A DNA stretch of 64,000 nucleotides from CAVTWH01 sp963738365 (GCA_963738365.1 CAVTWH010000007.1:868001-932000); one strand, 5' to 3'. Counted from the first letter of the stretch, positions 25,553 to 34,592 are shown. Notes: generated from the sequence alone by a model not told the origin. Numbers and translations are program-made.

Positions 25553-26193
25553 CGGGTCGGTCGCAGGTGGCCGGCGGCGGTGCCCAGGTGCTCGCTGACC
25601 AGTTCGGTCCAGCGCTGCCCGTCGTCGCCGCGCAGCGCCGCCAGCAGTCCGGCATGCTCGGCCAGTGCCCGGGTCATCCGCTCCGGGGCCAGTCGTAGCG
25701 AGGCGATGCCGATGCGCATCTGCCGGTCCCGCAGCCGCTGGTAGAGCTCGGTGAGGATGCGGTTGCCGGCGGCGTCCACGCCGGCCGAGTGGAAGGCCCG
25801 GTCGGCGAGCATGAAGGCGGCCGCGTCGCCCTGCGCGTGCGCGCTGCGCATCGCCTCCAGCAGGGGTTCCAGTGCGTCGGCCAGGGCGGCGCGGCGGGCC
25901 CAGGCGCGGGCCGCGGTGTGCGTCTCGACCAGGCGCCGGGCCTCGATGACGTCGTCCACCTCCTGCGCGGAGACCGGCAGGACCAGCGCGCCGCGCTTGG
26001 GGTAGAGGGCAACCAGGCCCTCCGCTTCCAGGCGCAGCAGCGCGGCCCGGACCGGGGTGCGCGAGACGCCGACATCGGCGGCGATGTCGGACTCGGTCAG
26101 CAGCGCCCCGTCGGCGTGGATCTGCTCCAGGATGCTGCGCTTGAGGTGCTGGTAGACCCGTTCGGCGGCAGAGACGGAGGACTGCGTATCCAT
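25549..26193 (-). CDS. GntR family regulator, FadR/FCD type
   Basis: The 214-residue regulator has an N-terminal winged helix (VYQHLKRSILEQIHADGALL, then DIAADVGVSRTPVRAALLRL) and an all-helical FCD ligand domain with the Asp/His residues (DRAFHSAG, EHAGLLAAL, EHLGTAAGHL) that usually bind a metal and a carboxylate ligand. ATG 26193 lies inside a 17-bp palindrome, so it probably represses itself. It overlaps the MFS gene downstream and is 100 bp from the HPr gene of the dha cluster, so it may control transport, the dha genes, or both. Confidence 0.9.
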   Translation of the reverse strand: MDTQSSVSAAERVYQHLKRSILEQIHADGALLTESDIAADVGVSRTPVRAALLRLEAEGLVALYPKRGALVLPVSAQEVDDVIEARRLVETHTAARAWARRAALADALEPLLEAMRSAHAQGDAAAFMLADRAFHSAGVDAAGNRILTELYQRLRDRQMRIGIASLRLAPERMTRALAEHAGLLAALRGDDGQRWTELVSEHLGTAAGHLRPTR

Positions 26194-26202
26194 GATGGAT
26201 AC
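26186..26202. promoter_or_regulatory. candidate GntR operator overlapping the gntR start codon
   Basis: GTATCCAT-G-ATGGATAC is a perfect palindrome with 8-bp arms centred at 26194. It contains the ATG of the FCD-type gntR gene (26193-26191). FCD regulators commonly bind short palindromes of the GTATnC type near their own starts. Confidence 0.6.
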
Positions 26203-26295
26203 AAGCTATGCCGCGCCGTCCCGACCAAGGATCATCCGTCCCGCCAGTCGGTCGTGACGCTGGTCGCATTCACCGGGGGTACGGCCGCCGCACTC

Positions 26296-26562
26296 CTACT
26301 GGGCCGTGGTGAGCAGGTGGGTGATGGCCTGGACCGCCGCGTCCGCGTCCGGGCCGGTGGCCCGCACGTACACCGTGGCGCCGGCCGGTGCGCCGAGCGC
26401 CAGCAGCCCGAGGATGCCCCGGGCGCCGGCCACCCGGTCGCCGTAGGAGATCTCCACCTGGGCAGTGAACCCGGCCGCCGCGCGTACCACCTGGCCGGCC
26501 GGGCGGGCGTGCAGCGCCGCCCCGAGGACCACCGGCGCCTGCGCGTCAGAACTTGGCGACAT
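26296..26562 (-). CDS. HPr phosphocarrier of the dihydroxyacetone phosphorelay
   Basis: The 88-residue protein is an HPr homologue. His18 in AALHARPAGQVVRAA is the phosphorylated residue that takes phosphate from enzyme I and passes it to DhaM. The region around canonical Ser46, normally KSIMGLMSL, reads ARGILGLLALG, so the serine used by HPr kinase is Gly; regulation by that kinase is therefore unlikely. It overlaps dhaM by 17 bp. It stands within a set of dha genes, so I infer a dedicated rather than a general PTS role. Confidence 0.88.
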   Translation of the reverse strand: MSPSSDAQAPVVLGAALHARPAGQVVRAAAGFTAQVEISYGDRVAGARGILGLLALGAPAGATVYVRATGPDADAAVQAITHLLTTAQ

Positions 26563-26938
26563 GGCGGGCCTCCCGGGCCGCGTCGGCCACCTCCACCAGC
26601 GTCGCCCCGGTACCGGCCAGCACCGTGGCGGCCACCGCCCCCTCCACGAACGGCGCGTCCACCAGCAGCACGTCCGCCCGTTCCAGGTCGGCCAGCACGG
26701 TACGGGCGGTCAGCACGGCGCTGCCCAGGTCCGCCAGGAGAACGACCCCGCCGCCCCGGTCGGCGTCGGCGATCGCGGCCCGGATCAGCTCGTCGCTGGT
26801 ACCGAGCCGGCCGTCGGCGGTACCGGCCGCCACCGCCACGGCCGCCTCGTCACCGGCCACCTGACCGAGCAGTTGACGCAGCCCGTCGGCGAGGGCCGCG
26901 GAGTGGGAGACCAGTACGATTCCGACAGGTTGCGCCAT
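26546..26938 (-). CDS. dhaM: DhaM, PTS-dependent dihydroxyacetone kinase phosphotransferase subunit
   Basis: DhaM has the EIIA-mannose fold and passes phosphate from HPr to the ADP bound on DhaL. The 130-residue protein contains only this domain, with the active His12 in VLVSHSAALADGL; E. coli DhaM fuses HPr and EI-like domains onto it, whereas here they are separate genes. GGGVVLLADLGSAVLTARTV and VDAPFVEGAVAAT are family motifs. ATG 26938 abuts a tandem palindromic repeat that separates it from dhaK. Confidence 0.9.
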   Translation of the reverse strand: MAQPVGIVLVSHSAALADGLRQLLGQVAGDEAAVAVAAGTADGRLGTSDELIRAAIADADRGGGVVLLADLGSAVLTARTVLADLERADVLLVDAPFVEGAVAATVLAGTGATLVEVADAAREARHVAKF

Positions 26939-27026
26939 GACCGCCGATCGTAGCGGCGCCGAGCGCCGCTACGGATGACCACCGATCGTAGCGGCGCCGA
27001 GCGCCGCTACGGATGACCGCCGATCC
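26938..27026. repeat. tandem 38-bp repeat with palindromes between dhaM and dhaK
   Basis: Two near-identical 38-bp units (26938-26975 and 26976-27013) and the first 13 bp of a third lie between the divergent dhaM and dhaK genes. Each unit contains a perfect inverted repeat with 11-bp arms, CGTAGCGGCGC-CGA-GCGCCGCTACG, at 26949-26973 and 26987-27011. They can act as paired operators or form hairpins in the leader; they might also be a dispersed intergenic repeat of this genome. Confidence 0.85.
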
Positions 27027-27066
27027 ACCGTCCACTCCGGACCAGGCGGTTCCAGCAGGAGGCAGC

Positions 27067-28062
27067 GTGAAGAAGTTCATCAACGACCCGGCCGACGTGG
27101 TACGCGAGGCCCTCGCCGGGGTGGCAGCCGCCCACCCGCAGCTGCGCGTGGACATCGAGGCGCAGCTGGTCATCCGGGCGGACGCGCCGGTCAGCGGCAA
27201 GGTCGGGCTGGTGTCCGGCGGCGGCTCCGGCCACGAGCCGCTGCACGCCGGCTTCGTCGGCCCGGGCGCGCTGGACGCCGCCTGCGCCGGGGAGATCTTC
27301 ACCTCGCCGGTACCCGACCAGATCCTCGCCGCCACCCGGGCGGTCGACGGCGGCGCCGGGGTGCTGCACGTGGTCAAGAACTACACCGGCGACGTGCTCA
27401 ACTTCTCCCTCGCCGCCGAACTCGCCGCCGACGAGGGCATCGAGGTGGCCACCGTCCTGGTCGACGACGACGTGGCCGTGGAGGACTCCACCTGGACCGC
27501 CGGGCGCCGGGGCACCGGCGCCACCCTGATCGTGGAGAAGGTCGCCGGAGCGCTGGCCAGCCAGGGCGCGCCGCTGGCCGAGGTGGCCGCCGTCGGCCGC
27601 CGGGTGAACGAGGTGTGCGGCTCGTTCGCCGTGGCGCTCACCGGCGCCACCACTCCCGCCGCCGGAGCCCCCGGCTTCCTGCTCGGCGACGACGAGATGG
27701 AGGTGGGCGTCGGCATCCACGGCGAGCCGGGCCGGCGCCGCGCCGCCCTGCTGCCGGCCACCGAACTGGTGACGCTGATGCTCGACGCGATCCTGACCGC
27801 CAAGCCGGTAGCCGCCGGCAGCGATACCGTGGTGCTGGTCAACGGACTCGGCGGTACCCCGCTCATCGAGCTGTACCTGCTCTTCGGGGAGGTGTCCCGG
27901 CAGCTGGCCGCACGCGGCGTGCGGATCGCCCGCAGCCTCGTCGGCAACTACGTCACCAGCCTGGACATGCAGGGCGCCTCGATCACCGTGGGGTACGCCG
28001 ACGAGCAGTTACTACAGCTGTGGGACGCGCCGGTCCGCACGCCGGCACTGACCTGGGGCTGA
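27067..28062 (+). CDS. dhaK: dihydroxyacetone kinase subunit K (PTS type)
   Basis: DhaK binds dihydroxyacetone covalently through a histidine and receives phosphate from DhaL-ATP, giving dihydroxyacetone phosphate. The 331-residue protein has KKFINDPADVVREALAG, GSGHEPLHAGFVGPGALDAA and NYTGDVLNFSLAAELA. His218 in VGVGIHGEPGRRR is the covalent site. The start GTG 27067 follows AGGAGGCAG at 27057-27065. It is the first gene of a plus-strand run with dhaL and the EI gene. Confidence 0.95.
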   Translation: MKKFINDPADVVREALAGVAAAHPQLRVDIEAQLVIRADAPVSGKVGLVSGGGSGHEPLHAGFVGPGALDAACAGEIFTSPVPDQILAATRAVDGGAGVLHVVKNYTGDVLNFSLAAELAADEGIEVATVLVDDDVAVEDSTWTAGRRGTGATLIVEKVAGALASQGAPLAEVAAVGRRVNEVCGSFAVALTGATTPAAGAPGFLLGDDEMEVGVGIHGEPGRRRAALLPATELVTLMLDAILTAKPVAAGSDTVVLVNGLGGTPLIELYLLFGEVSRQLAARGVRIARSLVGNYVTSLDMQGASITVGYADEQLLQLWDAPVRTPALTWG

Positions 28063-28074
28063 GAGGAGCACCCG

Positions 28075-28986
28075 GTGGACACCGCACTGGCCCGCCGGTG
28101 GATCGAGGCGCTCGCCGTCTCGGTCGCCGAGCACACCACCGAGCTGACCGCGCTGGACACCGCGATCGGCGACGGCGACCACGGCACCAACCTGCACCGG
28201 GGCTTCGCGGCGGTACTGCCGGCCCTGGCCGCCGCGGCGCCGGTCACCGTGGGCGACGTGCTGACCCGCACCGGCGCCACGCTGATCTCCACCGTCGGCG
28301 GGGCCGCCGGCCCGCTCTACGGCACCGCGTTCCGGGCCGCCGGCAAGACCCTGCCACAGCCCGAGGTGACCCCGGCCGAGCTGGTCGAGGCGCTGCAGAC
28401 CGGCCTGGACGCGGTACGCCGGCTGGGCGGCGCCGCGCCCGGCGACAAGACCATGGTCGACGCCTGGACCCCGGCACTGGAGGCCATGCGCACCGCGCTC
28501 GCCCCGGCCACCGACAGCGACGGCCCGGACAGCGCCGGGGCGCCGGTCAGCCTGCGGGACGTCGCGGCGGCCGGCGCGGCCGCCGCCGAGCAGGGCCAGC
28601 GCGCCACCGCCGACCTCACCGCGCGCAAGGGACGCGCCTCCTACCTGGGCGAACGCAGCATCGGGCACCGCGACCCCGGCGCCGCCTCCAGCTGGCTGCT
28701 GTTCCGCGCCCTCGCCGAGGTCACCGGCGTGGGCATCGGCCCCGTCGCCCCGGCCGTTGAACCGACGCTGAGTGGACGCTCGACTGGTGAGCCGACGGAG
28801 GCCGATGGGTCGGCCACCGGGTCGCCGGGCAATGCTGGGCAGGCCGCCGGGTCGCCGGGCAATGCTGGGTCGGCCGCCGGGCCGCCGGGCAATGCTGGGT
28901 CGCCGGGCAATGCTGGGTCGCCGGGCAATGCCGGGTCGGCCGCCGGGCCGACGGGTGACGCCGGGCCGGCGGAGGGCGGACGGTAG
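28075..28986 (+). CDS. dhaL: dihydroxyacetone kinase subunit L with repeat tail
   Basis: DhaL holds ADP, is phosphorylated by DhaM, and transfers the phosphate to DhaK-bound dihydroxyacetone. The nucleotide and Mg site is seen in LDTAIGDGDHGTNLHRGF, with GGAAGPLYGTAF and APGDKTMVDAW next, and ARKGRASYLGERSIGHRDPG. Its 303 residues exceed the usual 210 by about 90. The extra tail is built from SPGNAG-type units (28810-28950) encoded by near-perfect repeats and is probably disordered. GTG 28075 follows GAGAGGAG. Confidence 0.92.
   Translation: MDTALARRWIEALAVSVAEHTTELTALDTAIGDGDHGTNLHRGFAAVLPALAAAAPVTVGDVLTRTGATLISTVGGAAGPLYGTAFRAAGKTLPQPEVTPAELVEALQTGLDAVRRLGGAAPGDKTMVDAWTPALEAMRTALAPATDSDGPDSAGAPVSLRDVAAAGAAAAEQGQRATADLTARKGRASYLGERSIGHRDPGAASSWLLFRALAEVTGVGIGPVAPAVEPTLSGRSTGEPTEADGSATGSPGNAGQAAGSPGNAGSAAGPPGNAGSPGNAGSPGNAGSAAGPTGDAGPAEGGR
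28814..28950 (+). repeat. in-frame short repeats in the dhaL tail
   Basis: Five or six variants of GGGTCGCCGGGCAATGCT, with 9-bp inserts, encode GSPGNAG-like peptides. The repeats are directly adjacent and keep the frame, which points to slippage or unequal recombination in the tail of dhaL. Confidence 0.8.
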
Positions 28987-28988
28987 CC

Positions 28989-30818
28989 GTGCGACGGGAG
29001 TTTCGTGCCGGTGCCGGCATCCCCGGGGTGGCGCTTGGCCGGCTGACGCGGGTGGACCGTGCGCTGCCGGCCGGGCAGCCGGCCACCGTCCCGCTGGCGG
29101 AAGCGTTCGAGCAGGTCGGTGCCGAGCTGGTGGAGCGCGCCGAGGTACTGCGCCGGCAGGGCCAGCAGACCGCGGCCGAGATCATGGCGGCGGTGGCGCT
29201 GATCGCCGAGGACCCCGACCTGCGGGATGCCGCCGAATCCGCGGCCGCTGCCGGGATACCGGCGGACCAGGCGGTCCGCGTGGCCGTCGACGACTACGCC
29301 GAACTGCTCGCCAGCCTGCCCGACCCGACCCTGGCCGCCCGGGCGGTCGACGTCCGCGCCGTCGGCCGCCGCCTGCTCGCCGCCCTGACCGCAGCTCCCG
29401 CCGCCGGCAGCGGCCCACCGACCACGGCCCCGGAGCCGTCCGGCTCGGCCAGCCACCCAGCGGATACGACACCGGACGCGGTGCCCGGCCCGGGCGGCGG
29501 CCAACGAGACAACGCACCGACCGGGTCGTCGGGTCCGGGTGGCGGGTCCCGGGGCACCGCGCCAGCCGGGGCGCCCGGTCGGGATGGCGAGCCGGGGGAG
29601 GCGGCGCTCGTGCTGGTGGGGCAGGAGGTGGCGGCCGACGACGTGGTGTCCCGGGTGCGGGTGGTCGGGCTCGCTTCGGTGGTCGGTGGTGCCGGGTCAC
29701 ACACCGCGATCGTGGCCCGGGCGCTGGGCATCCCGGCCGTCTTCGGAGTTGACCCGGGGCTGCTGGAGCTGGCCGACGGCGGCTGGCTGCTGGTCGACGG
29801 CGCGGCCGGCCGGGTGGTCGTGGAGCCCGACGACGACGAACGGGCGGTACACGCGGCCCGGGTCCGGGCGGGCCGGCAGCGCAGCGCCCAACTGGCAGCC
29901 GAGCGCGACCGGGGTACCGCCACCCGGGACGGTCACCACGTGGACGTGTACGCCAACGTGGCCGGCCCGGCGGACAACGCGGCTGCCCGGGCGGCCGACG
30001 CGCCCGGGATCGGGCTGGTGCGTACCGAGGTGGCGTTCCTCGACGCCCGGCACTGGCCCGGCTACGCCGAACACCTGGCCAGCCTGGCGCCCCTGCTGGA
30101 CGGCTTCGCCGGGCGCCCGGTCACCGTGCGTACCCTCGACTTCGCCGACGACAAGCTGCCGCCTTTCCTGCGCGCAGAGCGCGGCGGGGTGCTCGGTCGG
30201 GGACTGCCGCTGCTGCTGGCCGAACCAGCCGTCCTCACCGACCAGCTGCGCGCCATCGTGACCGCCGGGGCGGCGGCCACGCTCAGCGTGATGATCCCGA
30301 TGGTGGCCTCGGTGGAGGAGTTCGTGGCCTGCGCCCGGCTGCTGGCCGAGGCCAGCGACGGGGCGCCCCGGCCGCCGCTCGGCGCGATGATCGAGCTGCG
30401 CGCGGCCGTGGCGCACGCCGCGGAGCTGGCCCGGCACGCCGACTTCTTCTCCATCGGCAGCAACGACCTCACCGCGACGCTGCTCGGCCTGGACCGGCGC
30501 GACCCGGCGCTGTCCCCGCTGCGCGCCGCCGAGCCGGTGGTGCTGCAGGCCATCGCGGCGACCGTCCAGGCGGCCCGCGGGGCGGGTATCCCGGTGTCGG
30601 TGTGCGGCGACGCGGCGGCCGAGCCGGTGCTCATCCCACTCCTGCTCGGCCTCGGCGTCAGCACGCTCTCGGTGGCCCCCGCCGCCCTCGACGAGACCCG
30701 CTCCCTGATCCGCGCGCTCGACCACCACCAGTGCGCCGGCGCCGCCCACGACGCCCTGCGCGCCCCCACCCTCGCGGAGGTCACCGCACTCGGCGCCGCC
30801 TGCCTCCCCACCCCCTGA
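28989..30818 (+). CDS. phosphoenolpyruvate-protein phosphotransferase (enzyme I) of the dha cluster
   Basis: Enzyme I starts the phosphorelay by taking phosphate from PEP. The 609-residue protein has the N-terminal EIN region (AGIPGVALGRLTRVDRALPA), the active His238 in VVGGAGSHTAIVARALGIPA, and the PEP-binding TIM-barrel. In the barrel are PGIGLVRTEVAFLD, VTVRTLDFADDKLPPFL, DFFSIGSNDLTATLLGLDR and the conserved Cys539 in VSVCGDAAAEP. A Pro/Ser/Gly-rich insert of about 70 residues (about 135-205) interrupts the usual linker before the His domain. The gene starts 2 bp after dhaL. With HPr and DhaM it completes a separate PTS for the dihydroxyacetone kinase. Confidence 0.9.
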   Translation: MRREFRAGAGIPGVALGRLTRVDRALPAGQPATVPLAEAFEQVGAELVERAEVLRRQGQQTAAEIMAAVALIAEDPDLRDAAESAAAAGIPADQAVRVAVDDYAELLASLPDPTLAARAVDVRAVGRRLLAALTAAPAAGSGPPTTAPEPSGSASHPADTTPDAVPGPGGGQRDNAPTGSSGPGGGSRGTAPAGAPGRDGEPGEAALVLVGQEVAADDVVSRVRVVGLASVVGGAGSHTAIVARALGIPAVFGVDPGLLELADGGWLLVDGAAGRVVVEPDDDERAVHAARVRAGRQRSAQLAAERDRGTATRDGHHVDVYANVAGPADNAAARAADAPGIGLVRTEVAFLDARHWPGYAEHLASLAPLLDGFAGRPVTVRTLDFADDKLPPFLRAERGGVLGRGLPLLLAEPAVLTDQLRAIVTAGAAATLSVMIPMVASVEEFVACARLLAEASDGAPRPPLGAMIELRAAVAHAAELARHADFFSIGSNDLTATLLGLDRRDPALSPLRAAEPVVLQAIAATVQAARGAGIPVSVCGDAAAEPVLIPLLLGLGVSTLSVAPAALDETRSLIRALDHHQCAGAAHDALRAPTLAEVTALGAACLPTP

Positions 30819-30917
30819 CCCCGCCCCTGGCCAACCGGGGATCTTGGGGTTGTGGCTGCCACGGCCGCGCGCGATACAGCCAAAAGGCCATGATCGCGAT
30901 GGGCCGCGGGTGGTGGG

Positions 30918-32719
30918 TCAGGCGACGAGGGTGCCTTCGTACATGGTGGCGATCTGGGGGGCGAAGTGGTCTTCCACGACGCGGCGCTTGATCTTCATGG
31001 AGGGGGTGAGGTCGCCGTCCTCGACCGATGAGGTCGCGGGGCAGGACGGTGAACTTCTTGACGGTCTCCCAGCGGTTCAGCTTGCTGTTGAGCTGGTCGA
31101 CGTAGCCCTGCACCAGGGCGCGAACCTGGTCGCTGGCGACCAGGGTGGGGTAGTCGGCGCCGGCCAGCGGTCCGCCCGCGGCCCAGCCGGCCAGGCGCGT
31201 CCGGGTCGAGGGTGACCAGCAGCGTGCAGAAGTTGCGCGACTGGCCGACCAGCACCACCTGCGAGGTGTACGGGCACAGCGACTTGAACAGGCCCTCGAT
31301 GTGCGAGGGGGCCACGTACTTGCCGCCGGAGGTCTTGATCAGGTCCTTCTTCCGGTCGGTGATCCGCAGGTACCCCTCGGCGTCGAGCTCGCCGATGTCC
31401 CCGGTGCGCAGGAACCCGTCGTCGGTGAACGCGGCCGCCGTCTCGTCGGGCAGGTTGTGGTACCCGCGCATCACCGGCGCCCCGCGCAGCAGCACCTCGC
31501 CGTCGGAGTCCAGCTTCACCTCCAGGTCGCCCAGGGGCAGCCCGACACTACCGATCTTGAGGTGGCCCGGGCGGTTGACGAAGTTGGCGGCGCTGCTCTC
31601 GGTCATCCCGTACCCCTCGTAGATGGGCAGGCCGACCGCGGCGAAGAACTCGGCGATGTCCACCGCCAGCGGGGCGGCGCCGGAGACCAGGATGCGGATG
31701 TTGCCACCGAGCCGGGCGTGCAGCTTGCTGTAGACCAGCTTGTGGGCCAGCCGCCGCTGCGCGGCCAGCAGCGTCGGTACCGGCTTGCCGGCCTGCTCCA
31801 GCCGGACAGCGGCGCGACCGACGCCGACCGCCCAGCGGAAGATCTTCGCCTTGGCGCCGCCGGCGGCCGTGGCGTTGGTGACCACCGCGTTGTAGACCTT
31901 CTCGTACACCCGGGGTGCGGCGCACAGCAGGCTGGGCCGGACCCTGCCCAGGTTGTCCATCAGCTTGTCGACCCGGCCGTCGACGTAGGTGGGCAGGCCG
32001 ACGTGGGTGAGGCCGCAGATGAGCGTCTTGCCGAACGAGTGCGACAGCGGCAGCCACAGCAGCTGCAGGTCGGTGGGGAGGAGCACGCCGAGGTTGTCCT
32101 GGGCCACGCTCTCCCAGGCCCAGCCGCCGTGCAGCAGCTCCACGCCCTTCGGGCGGCCGGTGGTACCGGAGGTGTAGATCAGTGTGGCCAGGTGCTCGGG
32201 GCGCAGCGCCGCGATCGCCCGGTCCACCATCGCCGGGTCGGCGGCGAGCGCCGCGCGTCCGCGCTGCTGCAGGTCAGCCAGGGTGATGGCGCCCTGCGGC
32301 GCCGGTCCGTCGATCACCACCACGTGCGCTACGTCCAGGGTGGCGACCTTGGCCGCCTGGTCGGCGTCCTCGGCGATGAGCACCTTCGACCCGGAGTCGC
32401 CGACGATGAAGCTGGCCTCCTCCGCCGTGGTGGTCGGGTAGACGGTGGTGGTGGCGGCGCCCGCGCACATCACCCCGAAGTCCGCGAGCAGCCACTCGAC
32501 CCGGGTGTTGGCCAGGATCGCCACCCGGTCCTCCAGTTCGACGCCGAGCGTCAGCAGGCCGGCCGCGATCGCGGTGGCCTGCTGGTCCACCTCCGCCCAG
32601 GTGTACCAGGCGACGCCGTCGTCGGGCGTCGGGTAGCCCAGCGCCCGGGCGTCCGGGGTCTTCGCCACCCGGCTGCGGAACAGCTCCGGGATGCAGCGGT
32701 ACGGGACGTGCAACGTCAT
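30918..32719 (-). CDS. long-chain acyl-CoA ligase (AMP-binding), two frameshifts near the 3' end
   Basis: The enzyme activates fatty acids with ATP and CoA through an acyl-AMP intermediate. About 600 residues: the P-loop TLIYTSGTTGRPKGVELLHG, the YEGYGMTESSAANF motif, LRTGDIGELDAEGYLRITDR and KKDLIKTSGGKYVAPSHIEG are all present. The reading frame breaks near 31194 (one extra G) and again at 31029 (one extra T). The third frame then reads through the expected C-terminus (MKIKRRVVEDHFAPQIATMY) to the stop at 30918-30920. Both indels are single bases and are probably sequence errors. It resembles FadD15-type enzymes; chain-length specificity is unknown. ATG at 32719. Confidence 0.85.
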
Positions 32720-32806
32720 GGTCGGCCTCGCTCGGGAGTGGGGCGGGTTACTCCGCAGTAGCGACCCTAGGGCGAAACCGGCCGGTAATCCAGGGAAACT
32801 CGGCGC

Positions 32807-33658
32807 TCAGCTGGTGATGTCCTTGCCGGCGAAGCGCGCCCACGCGGCCGTGGTGAAGATCGCCACGTAGGCCGCCGCGCTGAGCAGACCGGGGGTCAGC
32901 GCCCCGTAGTCGGTGGGCGAGCGCAGCAGCCCGTCGAAGGAGTTCCAGTAGTGCGTCGGCAGGTACCGGTGGATGCTGTGCAGCTGCGGGATCTGGTTCA
33001 TGATCTCGCTGGCGAAGGTGAGGATGAGCAGCGTGATGGTGGCTCCGATCGGCTGCTCGGTGAGGGTCGAGACGAACAGCCCCAGCGCCCCCAGCCCGGC
33101 CAGGCACACCGTCAGGTAGCCGCAGAGCAGCGCCAGCCGACCCAGCCCGGCCCAGAACGACACCGCGGTACCGGACAGGGTGAGCAGCGGCCCGCCACCG
33201 AACAGCGGCAGCCCGACCAGCACCCCCACGCCGGCCACCAGCACGACGGCGGTGGCGGCGAACACCAGGATGGCGCCGAACTTCACCGCCAGCAGCCGGG
33301 TCCGGTGCACCGGTACCGCCAGCAGGTAGCGCAGCGTACCCAGGTTGGCCTCGCCGGCCACCGCGTCCCCGGCGATGGCGGCCACCGCCACCGGCAGGAA
33401 CAGCGGCATCTCCAGGACCAGCGCGGCCATCGCCACGAACAGCCCGTTGGACAGGATGCTGGTGACCAGCCCGCCGCCGTTGGACGGGTGGTCGGCGGTG
33501 ACCTTCACCGCCACCGCCAGGATCACCGGCACGGCGGCCAGCACGGCCAGCCCGATCCAGTTGCGCCGCCGTCCGAAGATGAGCAGCAGCTCGGAGCGGA
33601 AGAACCGGGTGCTCACCCGGGCAGCCGGTGCAGCCAGTGATACCTCAGCCACTGACAT
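32807..33658 (-). CDS. ABC-2 type transporter permease
   Basis: The 283-residue protein has six hydrophobic helices (about residues 35-55, 75-100, 130-150, 170-200, 205-225 and 245-270) and begins with RFFRSELLLIFGRRRNWIGL, typical of ABC-2 exporters. GEANLGTLRYLLAVPVHRTRLLAVK is the conserved cytoplasmic loop. It follows the ATPase gene with a 14-bp overlap, so the two form one transporter. The substrate is unknown. Confidence 0.88.
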   Translation of the reverse strand: MSVAEVSLAAPAARVSTRFFRSELLLIFGRRRNWIGLAVLAAVPVILAVAVKVTADHPSNGGGLVTSILSNGLFVAMAALVLEMPLFLPVAVAAIAGDAVAGEANLGTLRYLLAVPVHRTRLLAVKFGAILVFAATAVVLVAGVGVLVGLPLFGGGPLLTLSGTAVSFWAGLGRLALLCGYLTVCLAGLGALGLFVSTLTEQPIGATITLLILTFASEIMNQIPQLHSIHRYLPTHYWNSFDGLLRSPTDYGALTPGLLSAAAYVAIFTTAAWARFAGKDITS

Positions 33659-34592
33659 CGAAGCCCTCCCCGGTCAGCCCCACGAACATCTCCTCCAGGT
33701 CCGCCCCGCGCACCTCGAAGCCGCGCACCGGTACCCCGGCGTGCACCAGCTCGGCGACGATCTTCTCCGGCGACTGCCCGTCCAGCAGGGCCGACACCTC
33801 GTGGGCGTCGGTCCGCAGGTCGGTGAGGCCGCACTCGGCGAGGACCCGGCCGGCCGCCGCCGGCTGGCTGGTCAGCACCCGGGCCCGGGGCGCCGCCCGC
33901 TGCCGCAGCGTGGCCAGCTCCCCCTGGGCGACCAGGCTGCCCTGGTGCATCACCCCGACGTGCGTACAGATCTGCTCCACCTCGGAGAGCAGGTGGGTGG
34001 AGAGCAGCACGGTGGTGCCGTCCGCCGCCAGGTGCTCCAGCAGGTGGCGGACCTCCCGGGTGCCCTGCGGGTCCAGCCCGTTGGTCGGCTCGTCCAGGAT
34101 CAGCAGGTCGCGGGGGCGCAGCAGGGCGGCGGCCAGCGCCAGCCGCTGCCGCATGCCCAGCGAGTACTGCCGGTAGCGCTTGGTCGCGGCGGCCAGCAGG
34201 CCGACCCGGTCCAGGGCGGCGTCCACCCGGGCCCGTTCGGTGCCCGGGTCGGTGCTGCGGTCGGCGGCGTCCAGCCGGCGCAGGTTGGCCCTTCCGGACA
34301 GGTACGGGTGGAACGCCGGCCCCTCGACCAGCGCCCCGACCCGGGGCAGCACCGCGCCGGCCCGCTCCGGCATCGGCGCGCCCAGGATGCGGTGGCTGCC
34401 CGCGGTGGGCCGGGCCAGCCCCAGCAGCATCCGGATGGTGGTGGTCTTGCCGGAGCCGTTGGGGCCGAGGAACCCGTACACCGAGCCGGCCGGTACCGCC
34501 AGGTCGATGCCGTTGACCGCCACCTGGCCGGAGCGGAACCGCTTGGTCAGGCCACTGGTGGTGATGGCCGGCCCGGTGTCGGTCGGGTTCAC
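33645..34592 (-). CDS. ABC transporter ATP-binding protein
   Basis: The 315-residue ATPase energises the adjacent permease. Walker A GPNGSGKTTTIRMLLGL, signature YSLGMRQRLALAAALL and Walker B LLILDEPTNGLDPQGTREVR are intact, and the C-terminal extension ending GADLEEMFVGLTGEG is typical of drug or antibiotic exporters. GTG 34592 overlaps the stop of the LolA-like gene (GTGA), so the three genes (34589-35683, this one and the permease) form an operon. The frame is open upstream but gives no similarity. Confidence 0.92.
   Translation of the reverse strand: MNPTDTGPAITTSGLTKRFRSGQVAVNGIDLAVPAGSVYGFLGPNGSGKTTTIRMLLGLARPTAGSHRILGAPMPERAGAVLPRVGALVEGPAFHPYLSGRANLRRLDAADRSTDPGTERARVDAALDRVGLLAAATKRYRQYSLGMRQRLALAAALLRPRDLLILDEPTNGLDPQGTREVRHLLEHLAADGTTVLLSTHLLSEVEQICTHVGVMHQGSLVAQGELATLRQRAAPRARVLTSQPAAAGRVLAECGLTDLRTDAHEVSALLDGQSPEKIVAELVHAGVPVRGFEVRGADLEEMFVGLTGEGFDVSG

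Noticed and set aside
26938..27026. Insertion-sequence end or integration site
   Set aside because: There is no transposase and no flanking target duplication; the repeats lie neatly between two arms of one functional cluster.
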